Assembly (NCBI RefSeq): GCF_013822795.1
Contig: NZ_PNLB01000002.1
Location: 186,001-250,000 of the forward strand
Origin: Phenylobacterium sp.
GTDB taxonomy: Bacteria > Pseudomonadota > Alphaproteobacteria > Caulobacterales > Caulobacteraceae
DNA length: 64,000 nt
Direction: 5' to 3'
Part shown: positions 1-9,711 of the stretch, piece after piece
Numbering within the stretch: the first letter of the stretch is position 1
How the letters are laid out: each line of letters opens with the position of its first letter
The notes under the pieces: generated by a model
What the model was told of the DNA's origin: nothing
Seen by the model: the letters and a program-made list of their open reading frames with translations, nothing else
Database searches by the model: none
Translations under genes and position numbers: made by a program

Positions 1-58
1 ACAGACGTGCGCTGATCCGGCGCCCAGTTCAATAAGCGTTCGTCGAGGTTGGCCAAGC

Positions 59-334
59 ATGTGGCGCGAGTTTTTCCTGGCCACGACGCTGCTCGCTGTG
101 GCCGCCTGCGACCAGCGTCCCAAGGACTGGACCGCCTATGTGCTTCCAGATCCCGACCAGGTCGAGAGCGGCGTCCATGTCGGCGGATTGAAGGACTTCG
201 AGGCCTGCCGCCGCGCCGCCCTTGACGTGATGGTCCGGCTCGGCGGCTCCGATAGCGGCGTCTTTGAATGCGGCTATGACTGCCACTACAGCCGCAGCTA
301 CCGCACAATGATCTGCAAGGAGGTGCGATACTGA
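59..334 (+). CDS. small predicted lipoprotein
   Basis: Encodes 91 residues. The N-terminus is a short hydrophobic signal (FFLATTLLAVAAC) ending in a lipobox-like VAAC, so Cys17 would be lipidated and the mature protein would sit in the envelope. The mature part is short and has five further cysteines (EACRRA, VFECGYDCHYS, MICKE), which suggests disulfide bonds. I do not recognise the family. It is the first gene in the window and its upstream neighbour is not visible. Function unknown. Confidence 0.6.
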   Translation: MWREFFLATTLLAVAACDQRPKDWTAYVLPDPDQVESGVHVGGLKDFEACRRAALDVMVRLGGSDSGVFECGYDCHYSRSYRTMICKEVRY

Positions 335-1224
335 CGCTGCGGCGGCCTCAGCCAATCTCGGGCCGCCATGCGGCTGCGCCCTTCACCTGGCTGTCGCCCC
401 GGTGTAGGGCAACGCTCCGCCGCTAGACCCGCCGGCGGGAAGCCGAACCTCATTTCATGTCGCCCTCTGCTGCATGTGGGTTCGGCGCATGCGGCCTGAC
501 CGTTCGCGTCGGGCAGGCCGCATGCAGAGGGAGCGAGTTTCCTGCGCCTTGCGCGGGAGTCGGCGAGGTCGGCCGCCGAGCGGTTTGCTGGCGCGGGATC
601 GAATGCTGGCTGGCGCTTGCCAAACCCAGCCAACGGTCTGGGCTCTGACAATGACGCTCGCCTTCCAATACGTGCTCGCTGGAGTAACGGAGCCTTTCAG
701 CGGCCTCCCCCTGCGGGCCCGACGCGGCCTGCAGCGATTGTTGGCCGACGCGCTGCCCCGGGGACGACGAGGTGGCCACTGTGCAGGCGATCTTCCGGTG
801 CTATGCTTTGATCTGTCTTTCGCTCCGCAGTCAGACGTCGGCGCCGCATGATTTTCCGGCCCGACCTGGGAGTTGCTCCGTCGCCTACGTGCGCGGGGGG
901 CTTGGTCGGCTCGCTAACCCGCGCGGGTCTGGCGGGCGCTCCCCGCCCTCTCCTCCCTTAGCACCTGCTCGGCCCACCTGGGGCCCTGGCCTTGGATGGG
1001 CGCGCGCCTGGCCCTCTACCCGTCATTTATACCCGGGCAAATTGACAAGCGTCGGCGGGTGACGCCGGTCGGTTTGAAACGTTTGTCGCGGGCTGGCCCG
1101 CGGACATTGCAGTCTATCTCCGCATCCTGGCGGCCGAAGCCTTCCCGGCTTGAATTAGGGTTGGTTAGGCGGCGCTGAGCGACACGAAAGCTTCGAACTT
1201 CCCGGGCCCAACCTAAGCTCAGCT
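335..1224. other. 890-bp stretch without a convincing gene
   Basis: Open frames exist on both strands, but their translations are rich in Arg, Pro, Ala and Gly and look like frame shadows of GC-rich DNA. None has a clear ribosome site plus a protein-like composition. The only structure I can point to is the inverted repeat at 463-531. This may be decayed coding DNA. Confidence 0.5.
463..531. repeat. nested inverted repeat / stem-loop
   Basis: GCATGCGGCCTG at 487-498 is matched by its exact reverse complement CAGGCCGCATGC at 514-525, with a 15-nt loop. An outer pair, CCCTCTGC at 463-470 and GCAGAGGG at 524-531, offers an alternative stem sharing the right arm. No T-run follows, so it is not a standard terminator. 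It could be a dispersed palindromic element or a structured RNA; the function is unknown. Confidence 0.5.
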
Positions 1225-1869
1225 TTACTTCGTCGACGCGAGTGAACCGCGGCCTGTCCGGGAGGGGGCGCCGCCCGAGCGTGGTGGGTCGATGGGCCGT
1301 CCAATTGCGCTGGAAAGGCCGACAATGACGCCTTGGATCAGTTGCAGTTGGTCTTCCACCTGCCTGATCCAAACCGACTGCGCCGCCGCGCTCGGGATAT
1401 CGAGAAGCAGCTGATCGGCTCTCAGGGTCAACAGGAGGCGACTGAGCAAGCGCGCCTGGCTGCGGGCCGACTGGTCCGGCCAATGGGCGCGAGGTTCCTC
1501 GATCAACTGGGCGAGATCGCCTTGGAGGCCGCTGGCCTCCAAGGCCTTCAGCGCCACGCGCGCAGCGCTGACCTGTCCCCCGACAAGGCTGGCTTCGAGG
1601 CGCCGGATGGCCGGCGTCCCGCGATCCAGCGCCTCGATCAGATCGAGCGTGAGGTCGAGCTTAGCCTGGGCACGATCCCGCGCCTGACGCCGCGCCGGGG
1701 CGAGACTGATCCAAACCCCAACCGACACGGCCAGAACCGTTCCCAGGCCCTGCACCCAAGCCGCGTAGTCGGCGCTTGTGACGGGCGGCGGCACATGCGC
1801 AAAGACTGGAGCGACGACCGCCAGGCCCATCACCAAAAGCGCGAGCCAAATGATCGCCGAGCCTTTCAT
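1225..1869 (-). CDS. hypothetical membrane-anchored protein
   Basis: About 214 residues from the internal ATG (MKGSAIIW); an upstream in-frame start seven codons earlier is possible. The N-terminus has one hydrophobic helix (IIWLALLVMGLAVVAPVFA) and then a second (WVQGLGTVLAVSVGVWISLA). The remainder is helical and charged, with Arg/Ala/Leu-rich segments that look like a cytoplasmic coiled or bundle domain. I do not recognise a family. It stands alone, with the beta-helix gene downstream on the same strand but separated by about 2 kb of that gene's own length. Confidence 0.55.
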   Translation of the reverse strand: MKGSAIIWLALLVMGLAVVAPVFAHVPPPVTSADYAAWVQGLGTVLAVSVGVWISLAPARRQARDRAQAKLDLTLDLIEALDRGTPAIRRLEASLVGGQVSAARVALKALEASGLQGDLAQLIEEPRAHWPDQSARSQARLLSRLLLTLRADQLLLDIPSAAAQSVWIRQVEDQLQLIQGVIVGLSSAIGRPIDPPRSGGAPSRTGRGSLASTK

Positions 1870-1936
1870 GTCCACGCGAAAGAAGCACACTCATGCGCTT
1901 ATGACCACGAAACTCGCGCCGCCAAACGCCTCTAGG

Positions 1937-3934
1937 TCAGACGATCAATTCGTTTTGATAGTTGGAGGCGCCCGAGATCTGGACGCCAGCGAAGTCGTCC
2001 GAGGCGTAGGAGGCCCGCCCTTCGAGCACGCCGTGGGTCAGGTAGTGCCAGAGCGGATTGACGCCGGCGGCGGCGACGTCGGGGTTTGCGGCCAGATACT
2101 TGGACGTGTCGAACGTCGCTGAAGGATCGCGGCCTTCACGCCAGCCATAGGCGTCGTAGTGGTCCAGCGGATTGCCGCCGCCCGCGCCGACGTCGTTGTA
2201 GACGGTGAGGTACCCGGTGGTGTCGAAAGCCGCGTTCGGATCGCGCCCTTCTTTCCAGCCTTGCGTCGCCCAGTGGGTGTACGCGTTCACGCCTGCAGTC
2301 GCCACGTCGGGGTTGGCGAGGATGTAGGCGTCGCTGTCGAAGCTGTTGGCCAAGAGCTCCTTACCGATCGCGCCGAAGATCTCCCGCCCCTCGGCTTGGC
2401 CGTACTGGAGGTAGTGCACGAGCGGATTCATCCCAGAGGCCGCCACGTCCGGATTTTGGGTCAGGTAGTACTCGTTGTCGAAGGCGGCCGAGGGGTCGCG
2501 TCCTTCACGCCAGCCGGTTTGCTCATAGTGGAGCAAGGGATTGACGTGGCTCGCGGCGACCGAGGGATTGGCCTTGAGATAGCCGTCGGTGGAGAACCAG
2601 GCGTTGGGGTCGCGCCCTTCCAGCCAGCCGTAATTGGCATAGTGGTCCCCGGCGCTGACGCCCGCGGCGAAGACGTCGCGATTGGTCAGGGCGTAGTAGA
2701 TGGGATCGACGAGGTTCCCGGCGCCGTTCAGATTGATCTGACCGTCTGCGAAACGAAGAATCCCGGCGTTGGCGACCTCGTGGCGCTCCGAAGCGCTCAC
2801 GATCTCGACGCCGTCACTGCCCAGATAGTGAACTTGGTAATCGTCCACGCCGCCCTCGAGCTGCATGGTGACCTTGCCGGGCAGGTTGTTGTCGCCGCCC
2901 GGGATCACCGACGGAGCCTCGCCGCCGCCGAGGTTGCCCGGATCGATGCCTTGAGCGGCCAGCCATTTGGTCAGGTTGGCGATCTGATCGGCGCTCAGCG
3001 CCTGCAGGATCGTATCGCCCTTTTGCGTCAGGTTGGTGTTGCCTTGAAGGACGTAGGACTGCGCCTCATTGTCCGTGAGCTGCGCGTTGGTCGTATCGCT
3101 CACGCGGATCCAGGACTTCTGATCGCCGTATGCAGCCACGATGTTGCCATCGATGACCAGACCATTGGCCCTCGACACCATGATGCCATTGTACATTCCG
3201 CCGACGATGACGTTGTCGCTGACGGTCACGCGGTCGTAGCCCAGCCCGATCTGATCGGTGATGAACACGCCCTGGATGATACCGCCGTCGCCGCGCATGA
3301 TCAGATTGTCGCTGACCAGGATGTCGTGCGCCTTGGCCGTCGTCCCGCGGGTCAGGAATTGGATGGCGTCCGGGTGATCGCCGTTCGCAGGGTAGAAATC
3401 GGTGAAGGTATTGCCGATCACTTGTACCTTTGAGGTGCCGGCGCTCATCACCCCGTCCGAGCGCAGGTCGTGGAAGCTGTTGCCCTCGATCCGCACGTCG
3501 TTGCTGTTCATCATGCTGACGCCGTGGGAGAACTCTTGGAACTCCGAGCCGGTCACCTTGACGCCCGTGCTGTTGCGGATCAGCAGCGCGTTCTGGTCGT
3601 CGGCCGGGTTGCCGTTCATCGACCCGTGGAAGTCGAGGTTGTTCAGCACGATGTTCTTGGAGTCGACAACCTGGGCGTTCCAGACGGTCCAGGGCGAGCT
3701 GAAGTCCATATGCAGGTTGCTGAACGTCAGCCCCTGACTGCCGTTCACCGTCAACCCGGTCAGCGTCGCCGGCTTGTCGGGATCCTTCGAAGCGATCGTC
3801 ACGGCGCTATCGAACACCATGCCCCGGATCTGGAGGTTCGAATAGTTCCCAGCTTCCAGCAGGATCGTATCGCCCGCCTTGGCGGACTTAAGTGCAGTGC
3901 TGAGAGTTTCTACGCTGTTCGCAGTCAGTATCAC
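1937..3934 (-). CDS. secreted parallel beta-helix protein with six 38-residue repeats, probable type I secretion substrate
   Basis: 665 residues in three parts. Residues 1-330 are a right-handed parallel beta-helix of the pectate-lyase/NosD type (repeated short turns such as VRIEGNSFHDL and ILVSDNLIMRG). Residues 335-405 are a linker that includes LRFADGQI, reminiscent of segments next to RTX domains. Residues 408-641 are six tandem 38-residue units of the form FD..YL..NPDVAAAG.NPL.HY...GW.EGRDP. There is no Sec signal peptide. The last residues are NELIV, an acidic residue followed by hydrophobic ones, as in C-terminal type I secretion signals of the protease/lipase class. Classic GGxGxD calcium repeats are absent. 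The likely exporter is the ABC/HlyD pair at 43.9-47.0 kb. The role could be glycan binding or cleavage; no catalytic site was identified. Confidence 0.8.
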   Translation of the reverse strand: MILTANSVETLSTALKSAKAGDTILLEAGNYSNLQIRGMVFDSAVTIASKDPDKPATLTGLTVNGSQGLTFSNLHMDFSSPWTVWNAQVVDSKNIVLNNLDFHGSMNGNPADDQNALLIRNSTGVKVTGSEFQEFSHGVSMMNSNDVRIEGNSFHDLRSDGVMSAGTSKVQVIGNTFTDFYPANGDHPDAIQFLTRGTTAKAHDILVSDNLIMRGDGGIIQGVFITDQIGLGYDRVTVSDNVIVGGMYNGIMVSRANGLVIDGNIVAAYGDQKSWIRVSDTTNAQLTDNEAQSYVLQGNTNLTQKGDTILQALSADQIANLTKWLAAQGIDPGNLGGGEAPSVIPGGDNNLPGKVTMQLEGGVDDYQVHYLGSDGVEIVSASERHEVANAGILRFADGQINLNGAGNLVDPIYYALTNRDVFAAGVSAGDHYANYGWLEGRDPNAWFSTDGYLKANPSVAASHVNPLLHYEQTGWREGRDPSAAFDNEYYLTQNPDVAASGMNPLVHYLQYGQAEGREIFGAIGKELLANSFDSDAYILANPDVATAGVNAYTHWATQGWKEGRDPNAAFDTTGYLTVYNDVGAGGGNPLDHYDAYGWREGRDPSATFDTSKYLAANPDVAAAGVNPLWHYLTHGVLEGRASYASDDFAGVQISGASNYQNELIV

Positions 3935-4641
3935 GGTAAATTCCTGCCAATAGTGCCGCCCCCGGCGCCGGCTGTCTCGGAAAGGCGAAAGCCTTTGGTC
4001 GAACTATATGTTCTGTCGCGACCAGCTTTCGTTTGGTTAAGCTCTGTGGTTAACCAATCTAAAATATAATTCCGAGGGGACCATGCGTCATGACGCCGCC
4101 CCGGACGGAAGCTCATGCAAACCAGCCAGACTCGGACTAGACTCGGATGGCAAACGCGCTCACTTGAGACGATGAATACCTTGTCGGTGAGGTCGCGGCC
4201 TGGGCATCGAGCCTGCGGGCCCCTCCAAGTACTCTCACAGAGCCAAAATCAACCTGCCTTCTTTTCAACACAATTCATTGCGCGAGCAAAATCCGGCGTC
4301 GCTGAGGTCGAACCGGCGCGGACGGGAGTCTTTTGCAGGCTGATCGAAATACAAGATGGCGATCGACAGGATATCCACAGCGCCCCGCAGCAGGTATCCT
4401 TACCGGCCGCCTCGCCTGGCAGCCGGAGTGACTGTTCCATTCCGCTTTCGGCGGGCGCGTGTTGTCGCAATGCCTGAACCCAACCCCTTGATCTGGACAA
4501 TTAAAGGAGCGGCTGTCGGCGCAAGGCCCGCGCGGTAAGCGTGTTGTTGATCACAACAAGCAACGCGACGAGAATACCCTGGGCCTGGGAAGTCGATGGC
4601 GGGAGCTTCGGTGATCGGGGGCGGAAAACGCCCCGCCAACC
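3935..4641. other. 707-bp intergenic region, partly AT-rich
   Basis: It separates the minus-strand beta-helix gene from the plus-strand 900-residue membrane protein, so both promoters should lie here. The part around 4000-4075 is visibly AT-rich for this genome (AATCTAAAATATAATTCC) and carries a GGTTAA...TTAACC inverted pair at about 4034-4054, a possible regulator site. I see no convincing gene. Confidence 0.4.
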
Positions 4642-7344
4642 ATGCCTGCCGGTTCCGGCGATCCGCCGCCTGCCCTAATGTCGACGACGTACGGGTATAG
4701 GGCGGCGGGGCGATTCGAGATGTGGCTGGTACGCGCGTTAATCGGCGCGCTCGCTTTGCTGAGCGTAATCGTGGCGCTGGCGCCAGAACCCGCTCCTGAA
4801 CCAATTCCGGGCCTCCAGTTGAAGGTTCTTACTGGGCGGCCGGGCGCGATTTCCCTCTCCGAGGTCAGGGACCGAGATCGAACGGCGCCAACGGCTGTTC
4901 TCAACTATCAGCTCTTGCGCTCGTGGACGCCGGAGGGAGGGGTCCGGCCGCTGAAGCTTGAGTTCGGCCCGTTGCCGCATGGGGGCTATCTGGGCGTCCT
5001 CTACCAAGGCTCCATCGACGACCCGGAGCATCTGAACGATCTCTATCTGCGCTGCTCGAGCACCGACCGGGTCAAGGCCGTCGCCATAGGCGGGGTCAAC
5101 ACGACCGTCACCGAGACCATCGTACGGCTTGATCGCAACTGGTGCGCCGACGGCGAAATTTACCTGCGATTGGTCGGCGGCTCGATGCGCAACATCGGCG
5201 TCGCCCCGCCCTACAGCCGGTCGCCTATCGCCTACTTGAAGCAGTCCTATCTCGGCTATGTGGGGTTCTTTCTTGTCGCGTTCGCCGGACTTTTAGGGCC
5301 GTTTTTTGCGGGCGGACTCGCCGCCCGCTTGTCGACCCGCGGCCTCGACCCGGTGCTTGGCGGCCTGTTGGGCGTCGGAGCCGCCTCGCTCCTGGCCTTC
5401 TACGTCTATGCCTGCACGCCCATACCGGCGCCATCGGGGTTGGCCGCGCCGGCGTTCTTTGCACTCGTCGCGCTCTTCGCCTGGCGGCGAGCGCCCGTCC
5501 TCGCCCGATCCGTTTGGCGCGCTCAGAGAGGCGCGGTCATGGCCTGGTTCGCTGTCGGGCTTCTGGTCGTCTCCATCCTTCACCTGGCCAGCGTCGGCGC
5601 CGGGGCCTGGGAACCGGCCTATCGCTTTTCGCCTGCCGTCTGGTCTTCAGACCATACCCTCCCGATGCTGCTAGCTGAGGTCGCGCGCATTGGCGCGTTG
5701 CCCCAGGAAGGGCTCATGGGGGGATGGTCGCTTAGCGATCGGCCCCCGTTGATGGCCGGAGCCTATCTGCTCTCAGCCGACCTGCTGCGCATCCTGCAGC
5801 TCAACAATGACGGCCCCTACCTCCAGCCCATCGCGCTCGGCGTGGGCGGCGTCGCGGCCAGCGCGCTTTGGGCCGCTGCGCTCTACTGGGCGGTTCAGCG
5901 CGCCGCCGCGCTGGGGCCGCGGATCGCCGCCCTCGCGGTGGTCGCCGTGGCCGCCACGCCGTTCGCACTGTTCAACACCGGCTACACTTGGCCGAAGTTA
6001 TTCGGCGCGGCCTTCAGCCTGGCTGCGGCGGCCTATGTCTTCCGGCGCCGCGCGATCACGACGACGGGAGAGGCCAGCGTGTTTGGCGGGCTGGCCGGCC
6101 TTGCCCTGCTGAGCCATGCGGCCTCCGCCTTCTTCCTGACGCCGGTGGCGCTGGTCTACTTTGCTGGACGGCTCTGGAAGTCCCCGAAAGCGGTGTTGGT
6201 CGGAGCCGCCGTCGGGCTTGCTCTCCTCGCCACGTGGGCGGCCTTCAAGGCGTTGGTCCTGCCAAGCCACGATCCACTGTTGGCCTACGCTCTGACGGGT
6301 CATCTGGTCCTCGAGCCGACGCCGCTGCTGCAGCGGTTGGCCGAACGCTATGACGGCCTGGACGTCATCTCGTGGGTCCGCGCGAAGCTGGAGGTGGCGA
6401 GCTATCTGCTGACCCCCGCCCCGCCGCCGGGTCCGCTGCCGTTGGAGCGGCCCCCGTCGATGCCCGCTGGCGATCTCTCAGCCAAGCTCAGGTTCTGGGA
6501 TTTCTACGCCCTGAGCGCCGGCAACTCTCCGCTATTGCTGCTGGGCGCGGTCGGTCTCATCGGCGCGTTCTTCGCCAGGCAACCCTCGATCCGGCGGATG
6601 AGCGGGCGCCTGATCCTGGCGACGCTGGGTTGCTATGTGCTGTTCGTCACAGCGACCTTTCTCCCGCTCTTCATTCACCAGTTCAGCTACGACGCTATCC
6701 TGGCCATGGCCCTGGCCGGTATTGTCGTGGCGGCCGGCCGGCCCGTTGGTCGGGCCTTCCTCCTGGTCCTTGCGGCGGCCGGGGCGATTTATACAGGCCT
6801 CGTTTGGGGCCTCGCGCCACTCGCGAGCGCTAGGACGATCGATCTCGCCGGCGTCGCTGTGACGGCTTTGCTGCTGGGAGCAAGTCTCTCGGCTGGACTC
6901 AGGCCCTCCGCCGGACCAGCCCGGGCGGGCGTCCTCGCCGCGTCGATCGCCCTGGTCAGCGTGCTTAGTCTAACCTTGGCATGGCGGCCGGACGTCTTCA
7001 TCGTCGAGCGTCCGCCGGGACCGCCGAAGGCGCGAAACGGCGTTTGCTTGGGAACCTTCGACCAGGTCATTCAGCAGAAAGACGGCGCCTGGCAGGCCTT
7101 CGGCTGGGCGTGGGATGTTTCAGCTGCGGCCCCTGTTCGATTGGTGCGCGTGTTCGACGCCGGCACGCCCCTGGGCGTGGCCGACACCGGACAAGAGCGG
7201 CCCGACGTGTCGGCTGCAATTCCTGAAGTCAGCAGCGCGAAGAGCGGATGGACGCTCGGACTTGCGGCCCGTCCCAGCCGCCCACGGGCAGAAGCGATCT
7301 TGTCCGACGGCGCGGTGTGCGACATTGGACGGGCCGCGCGATAG
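4642..7344 (+). CDS. large polytopic membrane protein, glycosyltransferase-like architecture
   Basis: Up to 900 residues. Internal ATGs at 4678 and 4720 are equally possible starts, the latter just before the first hydrophobic helix. One N-terminal helix is followed by a roughly 150-residue extracytoplasmic beta-rich segment, then about a dozen transmembrane segments to residue 780. It ends in a small soluble domain with GWAWD, RPDV and SGWTLG motifs, which resembles C-terminal modules on bacterial polysaccharide enzymes. The overall plan is like GT-C lipid-linked sugar transferases, but I cannot identify the acidic catalytic pair with confidence. It stands alone between divergent and unrelated genes. 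Involvement in glycan assembly is inference only. Confidence 0.7.
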   Translation: MPAGSGDPPPALMSTTYGYRAAGRFEMWLVRALIGALALLSVIVALAPEPAPEPIPGLQLKVLTGRPGAISLSEVRDRDRTAPTAVLNYQLLRSWTPEGGVRPLKLEFGPLPHGGYLGVLYQGSIDDPEHLNDLYLRCSSTDRVKAVAIGGVNTTVTETIVRLDRNWCADGEIYLRLVGGSMRNIGVAPPYSRSPIAYLKQSYLGYVGFFLVAFAGLLGPFFAGGLAARLSTRGLDPVLGGLLGVGAASLLAFYVYACTPIPAPSGLAAPAFFALVALFAWRRAPVLARSVWRAQRGAVMAWFAVGLLVVSILHLASVGAGAWEPAYRFSPAVWSSDHTLPMLLAEVARIGALPQEGLMGGWSLSDRPPLMAGAYLLSADLLRILQLNNDGPYLQPIALGVGGVAASALWAAALYWAVQRAAALGPRIAALAVVAVAATPFALFNTGYTWPKLFGAAFSLAAAAYVFRRRAITTTGEASVFGGLAGLALLSHAASAFFLTPVALVYFAGRLWKSPKAVLVGAAVGLALLATWAAFKALVLPSHDPLLAYALTGHLVLEPTPLLQRLAERYDGLDVISWVRAKLEVASYLLTPAPPPGPLPLERPPSMPAGDLSAKLRFWDFYALSAGNSPLLLLGAVGLIGAFFARQPSIRRMSGRLILATLGCYVLFVTATFLPLFIHQFSYDAILAMALAGIVVAAGRPVGRAFLLVLAAAGAIYTGLVWGLAPLASARTIDLAGVAVTALLLGASLSAGLRPSAGPARAGVLAASIALVSVLSLTLAWRPDVFIVERPPGPPKARNGVCLGTFDQVIQQKDGAWQAFGWAWDVSAAAPVRLVRVFDAGTPLGVADTGQERPDVSAAIPEVSSAKSGWTLGLAARPSRPRAEAILSDGAVCDIGRAAR

Positions 7345-7499
7345 GGGCTGGGGGACGCTGCGGTCTCCCTCTTGTTGCTGGGTTCGCTGGGATTCCTCCT
7401 CCGGACTGGCTTTCCGCGGTCGATTGCCTGGGCCCGTAGGCTGCATTGCAACCTTTTCGCCTGATAGACGGGGCTAGATCCCAGGCCGAGGGTGAAACG

Positions 7500-7862
7500 A
7501 TGCACGTTCCTGATGCAATCGATATCGAGGTCGGACGCCGACTGCGCTCGCTACGCCTGAAGAAGGGCGTCTCCCAGGTTGACCTGGCTGAGGCGGGGTC
7601 CATTACCTTTCAGCAGGTCCAGAAGTACGAGCGCGGCGCTAACCGTCTCAGCGCTTCGATGCTCTGCCGCTTCGCCGCGAAACTGCGGGTCAGCCCGCTG
7701 GCCTTGCTGCCCGGCGATGAAGACGACCTGATCGAAGAGATCGCCGTCGGCTCACGAGAGGTGGCCGAGGCGGTGGCGCTCCTCAGTCCGCTTTCCCGCT
7801 CCGAGCAGCAGCGCATGGTGCAGATTCTGCGGCTTGCCGCGGCCCCTTTCGACGAGGTTTGA
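7500..7862 (+). CDS. XRE-family HTH transcriptional regulator
   Basis: 120 residues from the ATG at 7500, preceded by a GAGGGTGAA-type ribosome site; an earlier in-frame ATG at 7446 is less likely. The HTH lies near residues 12-65 (RLRSLRLKKGVSQVDLAEAG, then ITFQQVQKYERGANRLSAS), typical of the Cro/C1 fold. The C-terminal half is helical (EVAEAVALLSPLSRSEQQRM) and may mediate dimerisation. This class is common in Caulobacterales, often in several copies. A paralogue with the same FQQVQKYER recognition helix is encoded at 20594-21010. Target genes are not evident. Confidence 0.85.
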   Translation: MHVPDAIDIEVGRRLRSLRLKKGVSQVDLAEAGSITFQQVQKYERGANRLSASMLCRFAAKLRVSPLALLPGDEDDLIEEIAVGSREVAEAVALLSPLSRSEQQRMVQILRLAAAPFDEV

Positions 7863-7923
7863 GGGCGCTCGGAGCCTCGCTTCGTAACCCTCGCCCCCGA
7901 GGGGCTTTGCCATGCGACCAACA

Positions 7924-9402
7924 TCACTGGGCCGCCTGAAGGCGAAATCGCTGAACGAGGCCGGCCCGTGCGATCGCCGCCTGTACGTCCGCTCGAGCTT
8001 TGATCTCCGGGAGACGGAGGTCGTCAGGGGTGACCGGATAGGTGGGCCGATGCGGATCAAAGTCGCTGAGCAGCAACAGCGCGTCTGCGCGATTCGCGGG
8101 ATCGTCCAGACGGCGGATGATCGTCGTCGCCGCCCCGTCCAGATCGCCCGTGCAAAGCTGAAGGATCGTCAGCGCTTCCTGGTGATCAGCTTCGTGCGCT
8201 GCCGCATACTCCAGATCCGCCTTGGCCGCCGCCGCTTGCCCCAGCGCCATGCGTGAGCATCCTCGGACCAGACGCAACACCATCTGACCGTAGGGGGAGA
8301 CCTCGCCGGGTCTCTTCTCGACGGACGAAATCGTGGCGAGCGCTTCGGCCGGCCGGTTGAAACGCCATTGGGCGTAGCCGAGATTGAGCCTTTAGCTGAC
8401 GTTCAGCAGGCCGTATTCGTCCGTGGCGGCGCCTGTGCGCAGGGCTTTCACGGCGTCATCATAGCGGCCGAGTATCTGATAGCTCTTGGCTACCCCATCC
8501 CACCACCAGTTGACGTATTCATCGGTGATGGCGACTTGCCTTGGCTGGTCCGGCCGCGCCGCTTGCAGTGTCGCAAGCGCCTCCTCGGGGCGGCCCAGCA
8601 TGCGCTGGAGCTGCGCAGTCCGGACAACGGCGGCGAGAGACTCCGGATGAGCGTCGGCATAGGCGCGGGCCTTGGCCAGGCTGCGCTCGGTCTCGGCGCG
8701 GCCGTCGAATGCGGCTGGCAGGGTCGCGCGCAGTCGTGGGTCGGTGCTGATCTTGAGGAGCTCTGTCGGTGTTTCGATCCGGCGCGCCAGCTCATGCGCC
8801 GCGGCCTGGTCGCCCGCATCGGCCAGGATGACGGCGTACTTGCGCTTGAAAATGTCCGCCGAGCCAAAGACGTCCTGCGGCTGATAGCTCTCGGCGACAA
8901 GCACCTTGAGCAGGCGGGCCTGCAGCGCGGGATCTGAGTTTGCCTGGCGTTCGAGCTGCAAGAAGCGCCTGATCGGAGTGGCGTTCAGCGCATCGGGATT
9001 GCGCATCGCCATGGCTTCCACCGTCTCGACGCCTTGGGCGGCGCGCGCGCCGGCCAGCTCGAACGTCAGCCGGGTGCTCCATAGGGCGTCGGTGCCGGCG
9101 GACTGGCTGGTTCCGTCGAGGGCGTAACGGTAAGCGCGGTCCTCCTGGCCGATCAAACCGGTGCACGAGGCGGCGATTTGGTAGACCGCCGCCCTTCCGA
9201 ACTCTGGAAGGCTGGGAAACGCCTCGTCGCCCAGGGCGGCGTCCCAGTGTTTCAGGCTGGCCCGGCAGTCGCCTTGAGCGACCTTCTCGCTTCCGGCCTT
9301 GATACGCCGCTCCAAGGTTGAGGCATGAGCACCTGAGAAACCTGAGGCCATCGCCAAAGCCGCAAGGCAGCTCGCTGCAAACATGCCGTTTCGCTTACGC
9401 AT
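7924..9402 (-). pseudogene. TPR-like secreted protein interrupted by an in-frame TAA
   Basis: The 5' part (9402 to 8395) encodes 336 residues with a signal peptide (SCLAALAMASGFSGAHA) and helical TPR-like repeats. It stops at TAA 8394-8392. The same frame stays open afterwards for about 155 codons, continuing RLNLGYAQWRFNRPAEALAT and then a normal TPR pattern (DLEYAAAHEADHQEALTILQ) down to 7924. With one sense codon in place of TAA (CAA to TAA is one transition) this would be a single protein of about 492 residues. It is therefore a nonsense mutant, a recoded gene or a sequencing error. Function of the family is unknown; TPRs mediate protein contacts. Confidence 0.75.
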
Positions 9403-9711
9403 ACCCCTCCCAAAGGACTGTCGCGCTTACGCTCTTGGACACTTCGGCCCATTGAGCCGCCTGCTCCTTCACGCAGAGGCGGCCGTCTCCGCAGCCGCTC
9501 TCCCCCTGACCTGAGCAGCGCCCTCGTACAAGGGGCCCTCAGGCGCCCACATGCATAGATTGATCACATCTACCCCAGGTAAGGGAAGCGCCCACGAATG
9601 CGTCTTGGAGCGAGCGGTCGGCGGAGGCGCCCAGGACACTGCCTACGAAGCCCGGCGCGCCGAGCGAGCGCGACCTTGATCGGCTGATTTCGATCCTGGC
9701 GGCGCGCCTGA
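9403..9711. other. 309-bp intergenic region
   Basis: It separates two minus-strand genes and probably holds the promoter of the broken TPR gene. I see no gene, clear hairpin terminator or repeat in it. Confidence 0.4.

Noticed and set aside
1937..3934. RTX calcium-binding repeats in the beta-helix protein
   Set aside because: No GGxGxDxUx nonapeptides are present; the tandem units are a different 38-residue repeat.
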